NCBI GenBank assembly: GCA_013396995.1
Contig: VWZP01008288.1
Location: 861,784-925,783 of the forward strand
DNA length: 64,000 nt
Direction: 5' to 3'
DNA from: Dicaeum eximium
Taxonomy: Eukaryota > Chordata > Aves > Passeriformes > Dicaeidae
This document shows, piece by piece, positions 37,850 to 49,289 of the stretch (positions are counted from its first letter, which is position 1; every line of letters begins with the position of its first letter). The translations under genes were made by a program, and so were the position numbers. The notes under the pieces were generated by a model, which ran no database searches, was not told the origin of the DNA, and saw only the letters and a list, made by a program, of their open reading frames with translations.

Positions 37850-38210
37850 ACTCACAAAATGCCTCCAGGCAGAGCTGCTGGATGGAGCTGCTCTGTTACC
37901 TCCGGGCTTCTCCCTGTGAGAGTGCAGGTAAAGGTGGAGCAGCGCAGGTCAGCAGGCTGCCACCCCAACCTCCCTGTGCTGTCTTTGTGTGGAATAGGAG
38001 CATTCCCTGCGGGCTTGAACCTGGTGAGAAACCCCCAGAGCCCGCGGTGGGAGATGTGGGTGACAGTCCTGGGCACCCCTGGTGGCCACAGGACCCAAGC
38101 CAGTTTGTGTCAGGGCTCGTCCATGCTGCAGAAATGCAGCTGCGGGCTGCTCTTTGAAGTTTGCCCATCGAGTGTGAGCCACAGGGCCAAGTCTCTTGCT
38201 GTAAGAGACA
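37850..38210. other. GC-richer islet without recognisable gene
   Basis: The patch gives overlapping open frames on both strands: plus 37736-38239 with 167 codons and 37882-38157 with 91, minus 37896-38417 with 173 and 37949-38263 with 104. None shows a recognisable domain. The longest minus frame extends into AT-rich, low-complexity flanks. It is probably a stop-poor patch or an eroded repeat. Confidence 0.4.
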
Positions 38211-38230
38211 GAACTGAAAGAGTGATAGGT

Positions 38231-38293
38231 GATAGGTGATAAAATGTCTTCTGAAATGATCACAATGATAGGTGATAAAATGTCTTCTGAAAT
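38231..38293. repeat. two-copy direct repeat, 36-bp period
   Basis: A 27-base unit beginning GATAGGTGATAAAATG is present twice without mismatch (38231-38257 and 38267-38293), separated by TGATCACAA. A further GATAGGT precedes it. This is a recent local tandem duplication with no other sign of function. Confidence 0.9.
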
Positions 38294-38299
38294 TCAGTG

Positions 38300-38688
38300 T
38301 CAATAAATATAAAGTGATGCTCAGGACAAAAATCAGAGGGAATGCATAAATGTGTCTAAAAAGAAAAAAAAAGTGAAACAATTTTTTTCCCCAGGAGGAA
38401 TGTAATGACTTTTCCATTTCTACACATGTGATGTGGCCCTGAGACCATTAGTGGAAAGTAAAGATATTTGTGGTCCCTGCCAGAATTCCTGCCATGCTGG
38501 AGAGCTAGATGCTTTTTGCTGTGTCTCATGGTGGGTTGCAGACTCCTCACACAGCACCTCACTTCCATGGCTGAGCTCTTGAGGTTAGGTCTGACCTGGG
38601 AGATGGCTGAGAGTGTCCACCCAGAGCTTGCTGCCCTTCTTGGTCAGGACAGCAGCTCTGTGGGCTCAGCACAGCATCCAAAGCCACT
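38300..38688. other. unique non-coding DNA
   Basis: The sequence between the direct repeat and the LTR contains AATAAATATAAAG near 38303 and an A run near 38366. I recognise nothing in it. Confidence 0.5.
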
Positions 38689-39276
38689 TGTTGTGATTTA
38701 ACCCCAGCCAGGCACCAAGTACCACACAGCCACTCACTCACCCATGCCCCCACTAGTGCAATTGGGGAGTGAATGGGAAGAATAAAAGAAAACTTGTATA
38801 TTGTTTATACAAGTTTATATAAGTTTAATAGGGAAAGCAAAAGCCCTGCACACAAACAAAACAAAACAAGGGATTCTTTAGCTGCTTCCCATGGGCAGGC
38901 AGGTGTTCAGCCATCCCCAGGAGAGCAGGGCTCCATCACATGCAATGGTGACTTAGAAAGACAAACACCATCACTCCAAATATCCATCCCTTCCTCCTTC
39001 TTCCCCCTACTTTATATCTTGAGCATGATGTCATTCAGTCTGGAATATCCCTTTGGTCAGTCAGGGTCACCTGTCCTGGCTACATCTCCTGCCAACCTCC
39101 CATGCACTCCCAGCCTCCTCACCACTGTGGGTGTAGGAAAAGCAGAAAGCTCTTTGGAAATAACAAAAAAAAAAATCTCTATATCATCAACCTTGTATTC
39201 AGCACAAATCTGAAGCACAGCCCCATACTAGCCACTGGGAAGAAAATTAACTCTACCCTGAACCAAAACTTGCACA
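38689..39276 (-). mobile_element. solo LTR of an avian endogenous retrovirus, reverse orientation
   Basis: The plus strand opens TGTTGTGATTTAACCCCAGCC, then CCACACAGCCACTCACTCACCC. Later come CTTTATATCTTGAGCATGATG, GGAATATCCCTTTGGTCAGT, a GTCACCTGTCCTGGCTACATC segment and GAAGAAAATTAACTCTACCC. This is the reverse complement of a very common bird LTR. On the minus strand it begins near TGTGCAAGTTTTGG, has a TATA-like GATATAAAGTA near 39011-39021, an ATTAAA polyadenylation signal near 38822-38828 and ends GGGGTTAAATCACAACA. The length of about 590 bases fits a complete LTR with some loss in the middle. There is no internal retroviral sequence and no clear target-site duplication, so it is an old solo LTR. 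Confidence 0.85.
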
Positions 39277-42200
39277 TGTGTGTACTTACACAGGTGTACA
39301 TACTATGTATAGTGTATAAGTACTATATAATGTACAAGGTATTCCAGTTAGGGTCAATGTTATTTAGCTAGTTATAACTGTGTTTCAAAACTTGTGTCTT
39401 TTGCAGACAGAATCACATTAAGGCAAGCAACCAACTGCATGCTCGAAAATAATTATTTGTCATAGTATTTACACATATTTTCAAGGCTTTGGGACATATA
39501 ATATGGAGTTGTTACTGCATGTACAAAAAAAACCCCAGCAAACCTTCAACATGATGAAACTTTTAAAGGTTTTTAAGCTTGAAAATAAAAGACTTTTTAT
39601 GTGTCATTGCATGCCATCTGAACCAGAAAGAGGAAACTCAACCCTGACGTTTAAAACATAGCCTTTGGATATTCCAAGTATATGCACAACAAGAATAGCA
39701 AAGAAATAAAAAGCTGGCAGAAATCTGGATCTTCATTCTACATCAGTATCCTGTCTAAACATATACAAATCATGGGTCCTTTTTTCTTTCACATTCAAAT
39801 CCCACATGACTACTTTTTTTTGAAAGTAAAAATCAAAACACACCATGTAATAATCAGTTTTAACTACTGCCTGTTACATGATAGCATGAGTTATTATTTA
39901 GTAGTACAGATTAAGAAACATTAGTCTAAATTGCGATCCTTTTGAAAAGCACAGCTTTGAAACTAAAATTTGAATTACGGTGGCATAAGCCACATGAAGA
40001 CAATAACATAGATTTTAACTTGCATCAAAAACTAATTTTGCACTTTACTGGCAGGTGTGTATAGCAAATATATTGTGGTGAAGAAAATGAGCAAGGAAAA
40101 GAGGAGCTTTAGGTGGGAGACAGAAATTGGAGGGTTTATGTTAGCAATGACCCTGAAGTATAAATAGAGCTGGACTAGTTTAAAGACAAGATTACTTCAG
40201 CAAAAACCTGCACACAGATAACACTTCTGAAAAATAGACACATCTTGTATAGTTACCCACTGTGTACATCCAGCCTGACACGCATTCCTCAGGCATTGCC
40301 TTCCCAGCTGTTTGCAGCATACAGAAAAGGGAGCCTTCAGGGCACTCAGGATGGAAATGCTGATGAAAATGCACCCAGGCTTTAAACATCTGCAAATGCT
40401 TTTAGAGACTGGAGCATAGTATTCCAAGGCCATCCACATTAGGAAGGTCCCAGCTGCTTCTGTAGCTTTTTATGACACTGTGCCCTGAGTTGGGGATTCT
40501 GTTTATAGGAGACATAGGGGAGGTACCAAAGCATAAACAAAGTACATCCTCATGATGGAGAAATACAGCGCTCATTTACAGAGATTTTGTCTCTATATGA
40601 CCCTTTTGTAGATTAAGTGCTTGTATATACCAGCTTTTAAACAACAGAAAAATCCAGTTGATAGACAAAGGGTCTATTTTGTGCCTGAGAGCAAAGAGAA
40701 GGTGTCAGTGTATATCCACAGGACAATTTCATGGCATTTTCAGTGGCAGCTTGCTACAGTTAAATAAAGGAAAACGGCAAATTATGTAGATGAGCTTTAG
40801 TATCAACTCCAGGATAAACCTGGTTAATCTATCCTGGCTATGGGATCCTTAGCCCTAAGTCAAGGCAATAATGCAAATAGTCCTTGAGAGGATTCAACAC
40901 ATCACCCAGGGTGCAGATAAGCAACGAGTGAAATTGTTACATTTGTGTTAATCTGGAGTAACTCCAGTGGAACTGACAGAAAATCAGCCAAATATTTAAT
41001 GCCTTATGCATCTAAATTAGGCCTGGTACTATGTGTGATTGCATTTCTGCATGTGGCATTTTCAGAACAAGAAGATTACTATTATCATCTCTGCTTCAAG
41101 ACAAAGAGGTTATGTGTCCAGAACAAAAGAACAAAAATGGGGATTTGTTACCTCAAATACCTCAAATTGATGAGTTTTTGTTCAACTATTTTTCCTTTTC
41201 CTTTTTTCTTTTTTTCCTCTTTCTTTAAATCTGAAAAATTATTTTTTATGCAGACTTAAAAAGAAGAGGGTTCTTTCAGGTTTTGCATACTCTGCTGCTA
41301 TTGACAAACACTTCACTGTCAACCATGACAAAAGTATTACCATGTCTTTGAGAGGTGTACTCTGATCTAATTTGAAAAAAGTCCTAAAACATTTGCTCAT
41401 TTTGCCAGGCATGGAATGCTATTGTCACTAACAGGCCTCAGGAGACTGTAAAATATGTCATTATTACAGTATTGAAACTGTCTGACCTGCCTACATGCTG
41501 AAGTGACAGATTCAAGCATTCTAAAACCCCTAAACCTCTTGTCCTTAGAGAACAGGGACTCTCCCCCTTCCTCCTACCCCCTCCCCCCTCCTCACTGCCC
41601 AGTATTTTTTTGTTTTTTTAAATTTTAAAGATGGAATTTGATAAATAAAGATCTAAGAGGAAGTAAATCAAGCTCTTTTCCCCCGCCTCTATTATACTTT
41701 GGCATTATAAAAGAAAGAAATAGTAAAAATTCTGGAATATGAAAGTGCTCCACACATTCACACAAGAAATACTTGCTTAGTTTTTGAGCTCACAACAATA
41801 ATATCTAAGTAAGTCCTCCTTGACTTTAATAATATTAATAAAAAATATATTAGACATCTATAGCTGTCCATCATACAAATTTGGTCAGGCACATTGCTGA
41901 TCTGCTTCTGTTACTACTCTATCTTTTTGATATAAACTGACTGGTAAGGATTTCACAATATTTGGTTTCCAAGGTAAAAGATATCTCTGGACGAGGAAGC
42001 AGCTGCCCTTCTCCTAGGTTCCTTTTTCCTTTTCCACACATTCTGAGCCAAGTGCTTCTTCAGAAAGAGAGGTGCTAGATTTAACTGACAATCCACCAGG
42101 GACAGCAGTATATTTCTTGTGCAGGTCAGCAGTTCTTGCTCACAGTTTCTGACACATTTTGCATCCTTCTCTGTACGCATCAGTATCTAATGTAAGTTCA

Positions 42201-43690
42201 CTTTTCCCATCCGTGTGCTGCAAATTGTGACATATGTAAATTTTTCTGTTTCTTTATCCCCTTATTGCACATTTTTAATTTAAAAATAAACCTTTCTGAG
42301 CATACATTTGATTACAGAATCCCAGAAATAATTTGAAGGAATGTTGCACACTTTATTAATTCTAAGAAATATTTACACTACATTATGTTCCAATGTTTAA
42401 AAATATGATTCTAGAATAACACTCTGAAATGAACACTTTAGAATGGAGAGTTAATTGATGCATGAAATAGGATCCCTATTACCTAATGTTGGTAAAACCT
42501 AATCCACGCTACTCATCCAACTTTCTCTCTAAACACCCATCACTTTTTATTGACTGAAGAAGCAGCCTAGAAAATCATGTTAGATCAAGCTAATTCTTGG
42601 ATTGCAAGATTAAAGGAAGATGAATTGCACTAAAAGGGACTTGCATGCATAACATTAGGCACAAAACAGAGACCCGTGGGAATAATCCTGTGTCACTGTT
42701 AATTACACAAACAAGGTTTCTCAGCAGAGTCCATTGGGCTGAATACTCAACAAGGCTGTGTGTTCAAGGAAACTCCGATTTGCCTTGCACCTGTTGCAGT
42801 TAAATCTGATTGATCAAAAGACTTAGACCTTAGTTTTGAAAGTAGCTTAGGGCAAGGTGCTGGAGTCCCTGAGGTCAGGTGTGTGTTTAGGCACCGCACT
42901 GAACTGGGGCCATATGCAGACTTGCACACTGTGAAACGGTTCTTCTCTTCATGGAGTGTCTTAAAACTGGAGATCAACAGGACAAGCAGGTTCAGTGATC
43001 AAATACTTGATCAAAAGGTTTTACACTTTGAAATAGTAAGTATGACATAACTCCTAAAAGAAAAAGCAGGGACTATCTCCAGATAAGAAGTTGAGATTTA
43101 TTACTCTTCCTGAAAAAGTCCCAAAAACCCACCACCAAAAAACCCCCCAAAAAGCCCAAGCACAAAAACTCAAACAAACCCTAGTGTAGTGAAATGGCTG
43201 AAATTGCATTAACTGAGGGTGAGGCAATCAAGATATCACAGGTAAGGGGACATGAAAATCAGCCCTAGCAGAAATGTGGAGATGGACCAGGGAGAATGGC
43301 CTATAGACATCAGCAATTTAAAGGTCTTTAACAGGCATGTTAAAGGCATTTAAAAGGAGGAATTGAAGGGGCAGATGATGAACCTCTGACTGTTTCAAAC
43401 TCATTGCCTGGCAAGTTATTGTGTGCCAAGGCATTTCTCTCACTTACAATTTATGATACTATATTGAGAAAAGAGATGTGGGAGTGTGCTTCAAATACAT
43501 GACTTGTATTTTTACTAATTGCTTGATTGACAATTGCTTGTAACTTGACTAATTGCTTAGATAGGCTCTAGGCTCAGTGTTTTCAGATGGAGTGAGTGCA
43601 GAATCTGCCATTTTGTCAATATGTTATTTTAATTTTTCAAAAGAGAATATGAATATTTAATAATTTCAAAAGCTAGCACTTACAAAAATA
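39277..43690. other. unique non-coding DNA
   Basis: No gene or repeat family is recognised. The segment 41575-41600 has C-rich runs. The segment 42560-42720 is motif-rich, repeat-free and of mixed composition (for example TTGCATGCATAAC and GTTAATTAC), and could be conserved non-coding sequence, but this cannot be shown here. Confidence 0.5.
43115..43160. repeat. A/C-rich low-complexity tract (G-runs on minus strand)
   Basis: Alternating A runs and CCC runs (AAAAACCCACCACC, AAAAAACCCCCC, AAAAAGCCC). The minus strand therefore carries four or five G runs separated by T-rich loops. This is marginal for a G-quadruplex, because one loop is longer than seven bases. Confidence 0.7.
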
Positions 43691-43697
43691 TTTACAT

Positions 43698-43780
43698 ACA
43701 TAAAACTGCATTTACCACATAAACATATACATTTACCACATTTACATTTACCACATATACATTTACCACATAAAACTGCA
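43698..43780. repeat. small tandem repeat of CATTTACCACAT units
   Basis: Four copies of an (A)CATTTACCACA-type unit lie between 43708 and 43770, with spacer words ATAAACATATA and TTTA. A 13-base direct repeat ACATAAAACTGCA borders the array on both sides (43698-43710 and 43768-43780), so the array looks like the product of nested slippage or unequal exchange. Confidence 0.85.
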
Positions 43781-44165
43781 AACAGCTGGAGACTGGCAAC
43801 CTGCCACTCTGATGATTAATACAAGAATCAAATTAATAGCTGTCCTAGAGCATGCAGCACTTATCTTTTTCTTTTCTTTTGTTAATGGGTTTTTATCCCT
43901 TTTATATTTGTTGTGGGTGGGTAGCTTTCAATTCATTCAGCTGTCCAGAGTCCTTTCCTCTCTAATTCCTCAAAAACCTTGAAAAATTAAACCAAACTAA
44001 ATAAGGGAGCCTTAACAGATTTTTTTCAAATTGAAAATAGTGAGTTTTGGATGATTTTTTTTTTTCTTAGAATATATTTCAAGCTAGCTTATTATTGTCT
44101 CCACTTAGCAGTATGTAAAAAATAGAGAATATAAAATGACAGGTTTACAATTAAAAAATGTGGAG

Positions 44166-44393
44166 CTTCTCTTCTTCTCTTCTCTTCTCTTCTCTTCTCT
44201 TCTCTTCTCTTCTCTTCTCTTCTCTTCTCTTCTCTTCTCTTCTCTTCTCTTCTCTTCTCTTCTCTTCTCTTCTCTTCTCTTCTCTTCTCTTCTCTTCTTT
44301 CTCTTCTCTTCTCTTCTCTTCTCTTCTCTTCTCTTCTCTTCTCTTCTCTTCTCTTCTCTTCTCTTCTCTTCTCTCTTCTCTTTCTCTTCTCCT
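44166..44393. repeat. TTCTC pentanucleotide array, about 228 bp
   Basis: Roughly 45 TTCTC units with one break near 44296 (CTTCTTTCTC) and decay at the end (CTCTCTTCTCTTTCTC). It is a pure polypyrimidine tract on the plus strand and polypurine (GAGAA) on the minus strand, which allows triplex (H-DNA) structures in principle. Leu-Phe-Ser and Arg-Glu-rich frames across it are artefacts. Its length makes it likely to vary between individuals and to be mis-sized in short-read assemblies. Confidence 0.97.
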
Positions 44394-44859
44394 CAATCTC
44401 ACGGGAAATACTGAATTTGGATAAAGTTTTTGGGGTTTTTACCCAGCCTCTTCTATAATTACTAGCACCACAAAGCTAGGAAAAGTACCCCATCTATGAA
44501 GTAAAATACCTGCTCTTAACTTTTAGGGGCATCCCTACTAATTTTTCTCTTGGTATGTTATGCTACTATTAGATAAAGATATTATAAATAAGACAATGTA
44601 AAAATAACATTTTGTAGCACTGAGTCCCTCTCCTCCATAATCAGATTTCCTCAGAATAAACCTCCAGTTACAGAGTGGCAACAAAACAGAATATATAAGA
44701 ATTGAAGGAAAAAAAGACCCACTAAAATAAAATTTGATTAATCTTGAGGTAGAGTCTATTTTTTTTCCTCTATTCTTAAGTAAAAGCAAGTTCTTTAGTA
44801 ACAGAAGCCCTCTTAAAAAGGCATTCTAAGACTGTCATATGAGAATTAATTTAATGTTA
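44394..44859. other. unique non-coding DNA
   Basis: AT-rich spacer between the pentamer array and the motif-rich segment. Nothing is recognised in it. Confidence 0.5.
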
Positions 44860-45285
44860 AAAAATAATTAGAACAACTTAATTACCTGTAGCATATCAGT
44901 TGTCAGAAATGTTGGTATGCCTAACCCTTAATTAGCAATGAGTTATGATTGATTAATGAACCCAAAGAGGTTTACACTCAGGCTGTTTAAAGCGTATTAA
45001 AAAAAAATAAAGTGCCTGTACTTTTGCAGACTAGTTAACCTCTCAGAGATACAGCTTTCATTTTGATGTCTTCAGAGGTCAAAGGACATCCCAGCTGATT
45101 TTACAGCAAAGCTTTTTATTTAGACAACCAACAAGAAGAAAAGAGTAGGGAAAAGATTACTAGAATCTGGTAATTATTAAATCATGCATAATTATATTCT
45201 CATTAGATTGGAAATTAATTTATTGCCAAATCACACTGTCATAATTAACCTCGGATAATGTTTCAAATTATTTTAGGCTTTGGAG
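44860..45285. promoter_or_regulatory. homeodomain-motif-rich segment, candidate enhancer
   Basis: Six TAATTA cores occur in about 380 bases (44865, 44879, 44929, 45171, 45189, 45242), along with further ATTAAT/TTAATG words and ATCATGCATAATTA near 45181. Fewer than one TAATTA would be expected at this base composition. The sequence is not a simple repeat. Clusters of such sites are common in deeply conserved developmental enhancers. Conservation and activity are inference only, and AT-rich chance clustering remains possible. Confidence 0.3.
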
Positions 45286-48200
45286 TTTGGGGTTTTTTTC
45301 CTGTTTTTTTCCTTTGGAGTTAAATTTCTGAGACGTTCATTTTTTCATAGGTTCAGAAGTATAAATTACATGGTTCCTAATTTGAACATTAAGCCACTGA
45401 CATGAGTAAACTGTGCTGTGCAGCCATTTGCCCTGGTCTGGCAGTTTTCAGTCTTCAAGGCCAGAAAAGGATTTGGGGGGACAGTGTCTGAGGTGGTCAG
45501 TCTATCTCAAAATGAAGGTGGCAGCAGCAAAAGAGGGCATAAAGGAAGCAGCAGAAATGAACAGAGGCACTATTAGGGATTAACTGGAACAGAAGATGCC
45601 AGTGTTTTTCAACAGGACACCAATGGCCTGATGGAGTCAATGAAACAGTCTGCTAGACTCAGTTTGAGGATTTACAGACAATTTTGAATGTTTTTCCACA
45701 TGTAAATCCAGGAGCCTATATTTTTGGTTGTTCCAAAGAATGAATAAACAAATCAGGGATCTTATCATTACCTGTAAGCAGAAGTGCTATGCATGTAAGG
45801 TAGAAGAGATGGCAGGATACTTAGAATTTAACATAATTTTTCCTAAGGCCATAATCTTAGCTGCTGGCTGAGGGTATCTTTTATTGCTTTACCTTATTGC
45901 TAACTTTTGGTGGCAAACAGATCATCAGACCATTTTTAAAATCCACATGTAAATAAAGGAAGACCAGCCCTAATATTACAGTGGTTAGCTTCCTTGAGGT
46001 AATGAAGTTTTGCAATATGATACAGATATTATAACATAAAACATATTGCAACTGCAGTACAAGTGAAAAATCAGACCAGTGAAAACATGACTCATTACTC
46101 TGAATATTCATGACTTCATGCTTCTTATAAGTCTCTCTGCTTAAAAATCTTGGCAGAAAAGAAGTCTATGTGCAAAGTAATGTTAAAACAATGAGAAGGA
46201 AGAAAAAATCCATATAACTATGTATTGGTCTGCTTTTATTCATCCATCAGCTTTTTCATTATCCCATAACATAGGATAACAAAGAATTCATTATCTCCAT
46301 ATAATATCACTTTTTTTTTCTTTGTTCTCTGAAAGTGGGTGATTTTCATCTTTCAGCAGTGATTTGATATTGCTCCACAATTTTGTTTACAATTACTTCT
46401 ATGGGCAGCTTCCGTGGGAGCCTTAAATATGAGGTAATGTGATAAGTATTTTTTTCCGCATATAGGAATATTTTTAAATGCCATGGTGGTGGGAAAATAT
46501 TCATTTCCTGATGTCAATATATTTTAATATATAAATTCAAGACAAAATAGAAAATTGAAAAAGGTGTCTCTGTGTGTCATCATTCACACTGTTACTGCTG
46601 AGGTCTTCCTCATTTGTATTAGTGTTTTGTCAAAGCTATTTTCTTGATCATTTTTTGACTCTTGATGGATTATTAATGGAAAAATATTTTATCACCATAT
46701 CTGTGAGTTATTTTAGAGTCTTTTAGGCTTTGAGAATACCATCAATTAGAACCTGAGATTGACTATTTGCATCTTTTCAATTGACTTAGGTAAGTTTGCA
46801 AAACTGGTTTTGGCTAATAATTTGGAAATTTTGGACAACAAAGTTCATAAATACACAAAGCTTCTGAAATATACCCAATGTCAGAAGAGAAATGCTGAAG
46901 TACAAGGGGATTTTTTAAAGTTCACTGTGGTTGTAAAAGAAATTTCTGCAACTTTAATAAATACATCATAACACAAAGTAAACAAAGCAAGTTTGTTTCT
47001 TTAATGAGAAAATCAGGCTGCATAAGAGGATATTACATTGATTTATAGCTGTTGAAATGCAGGTAGCAAGCCATGGGCACACATCATCAATCAATCAATC
47101 AATTTTAAGTTAGACATATTCTTAGGGTCCAATTTTTTTAATAAATTAAGTAAGATCTCAAATAAAGAAATACATCCATTGCCTCTCACCTTGCATTTGG
47201 CTACAAGGTAGTCACATTTACACAACACAAAGGAAGGATGGACACTAACTTTTGGTAGTACAAGAGAGACAAGTCTTTGTTTGGCTGATTTCTTACAGAA
47301 AAGCTTAATAAATTCCAGTTTCTCTCCCTCAGAACTGACATTTATTAATTTTTAAGATGAAGAGTAAAAATAAGGCTAAACAAAAAATTCTTAGCCACAT
47401 ATATGTTAGCATTTTTGTAGGAAAGCAAAAGCTATGAACACAAATACTATGCATAATGCCTATGGCGTAAACTGTGGATGTATGTGGAAAATAAAGATGG
47501 CTAAATTTTGACCCCAGTTAATCTCATACAGTCCCAATAAACTTAATAGTTCTTTATGGGTATAAGTGATGGCAGGGTGTACAGGGTAACCAGAATTCTT
47601 GTCAGAGCTCTTCTGCTGGTGGGGAGTGAAATAGAGAATGTCTTGATGTTGATTTCTTGCTCCTGGTGAAAACTCTATGGAACAATTCCATGGAATAACA
47701 TCTGTCTGGAAAAATAAATCCTACAGATAATTTTAAATCCTTTAATAAGTTTTAATATTTTTAATCTTCTTAATAATTTTAAATTAAAACACCTTGCACA
47801 TATTTAAGCACCTCATGCCACTCTGTCCCCAGCCCTGCAGATTGGAGGAGGAGTGTCCTGGGACCATGGGTGCTTCCACATTGGTGCTCAGGTATAGCCA
47901 CTATTTGTGGACATGTTAAAATTACATTATAAAAAACAGTTGTTTCTCTTTGTTAGAGCAGTTTCCACTGAGAGAACTACACCTCAATAAGGCACATAAA
48001 ATTATGAATATCCTGTGAGATTTGGAAGTGTTTCTCAAGCCTAAGGCCTGGAGAGTCAATTATTATGGATATTTACGGCACCTCCCATCACTCCCTGATC
48101 TACATAGGCAGGAGATTGCATAAATGAGGCACAGCAATACTCCAGCAAGCCTTTTCCAAATCCTCTACAAGCAGAGTGCAAGACAAAGCAGGGCTGGCCC

Positions 48201-49180
48201 ACAGATGAGGCACAACCTGTGCTGAATTGTTGTCAAAAAATATTTGTGCATGATTGGTGTCAGGGGCTCTAGGTTGGAAATTTTTGTCATTTGCATCTGA
48301 AATCAACTTTAGCAGTGCAAATATTATGGTGTATAGTTGCACAGGCAGAAAGCTGTACCTCCCCACCTTGCCATTCAGCAATTACAGTCATGTACATCTG
48401 GCTGCAGCAGGTTTGCCTAATGTTTCCTTCATAGCTTCATTGGTGAAGTTTGGGCAGCTGCATCAGTTCTGGTTTCTGGTTGGTAATTCTAGATGACATC
48501 TGATCCAGATGGAGTCAGTCCTCCTGTCAGTTTGAAAAATGACAAGAGAGAGTGGAGACTCCCTACTGTCGTTCAAGGAAATACATGACATCTGCTCTTG
48601 TTCATGCGTCCATTTCTGTTTGGTATTTGTATGCCCATCAGATTCTGCAAAATGTCGATGTTTTGTCATCTAGAACAATTTGGTACTGATGCCCAATTAG
48701 GTATCTTATCTCTTAATCTGCATGTTTAGCAAGCATGGTTTATGCATTTGGCACACATGGTGTGATGTACCATCGATGATGCCCCTCACACAGGGGCAGA
48801 GGGGTGCTGAGATGGGCAGTGCAGTTGTTTTAGTTTATCAGCTATGCTTTCACTGATCCTTTCAGATGGCTGAAGTTCACTACTCAGCCCTGTCTCTCCA
48901 GGCTGAATTAAAGAAAAACTGAAAATATAATGTCCTTTATCAAATATGAAAATACTTGACATTTGTCCTGCTCCAAAACCCATTGATTTTCAAACTCCAG
49001 TCTCTCAGAAGCTCAGAGGGTTAAATCTCCCTGACATATTTTGAGTAGAGCGGCTGACAATTTAAACATTTGTTTACTCAGAAACTTGTATATCTTTGCT
49101 TTATTTTTTGCTACTCTAATACATATACATTTCTTCTCATATTCTCTCATTGAATTTTTATTTATTTTAATCTTTTCAAG
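45286..49180. other. unique non-coding DNA
   Basis: No gene or interspersed repeat is recognised. A minor TCAA array of five units lies at 47084-47103. Open frames are under 100 codons with no recognisable motifs. Confidence 0.5.
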
Positions 49181-49283
49181 ACCAAAATATTCAAACATAT
49201 TTGACATGTCAAGAAGAAGAAAAGCAGTTTCTCCGAAACTTGCTGCCACTCCAGACTTCTCTGTGGAAAATTTCTCTTTCTTG
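49181..49283 (+). other. candidate 103-bp coding exon
   Basis: The upstream sequence is a long pyrimidine/AT tract ending TTAATCTTTTCAAG (AG at 49179-49180), a good acceptor. The downstream border is TTG followed by GTAAGC (GT at 49284-49285), a strong donor. The frame between is open and unlike the low-complexity sequence around it: PKYSNIFDMSRRRKAVSPKL then AATPDFSVENFSFL. It contains an ATG at 49206 with G at -3, so it could be an internal exon or a first coding exon behind a 5' UTR. The basic MSRRRK start and Ser-Pro words would suit a nuclear or cytoplasmic protein, but I do not recognise the family. The exon would end in phase 0. Confidence 0.25.
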
Positions 49284-49289
49284 GTAAGC

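Noticed and set aside
44136..44424. Leu-Phe-Ser and Arg-Glu-Glu repeat proteins
   Set aside because: Pure translation of the TTCTC pentamer array.
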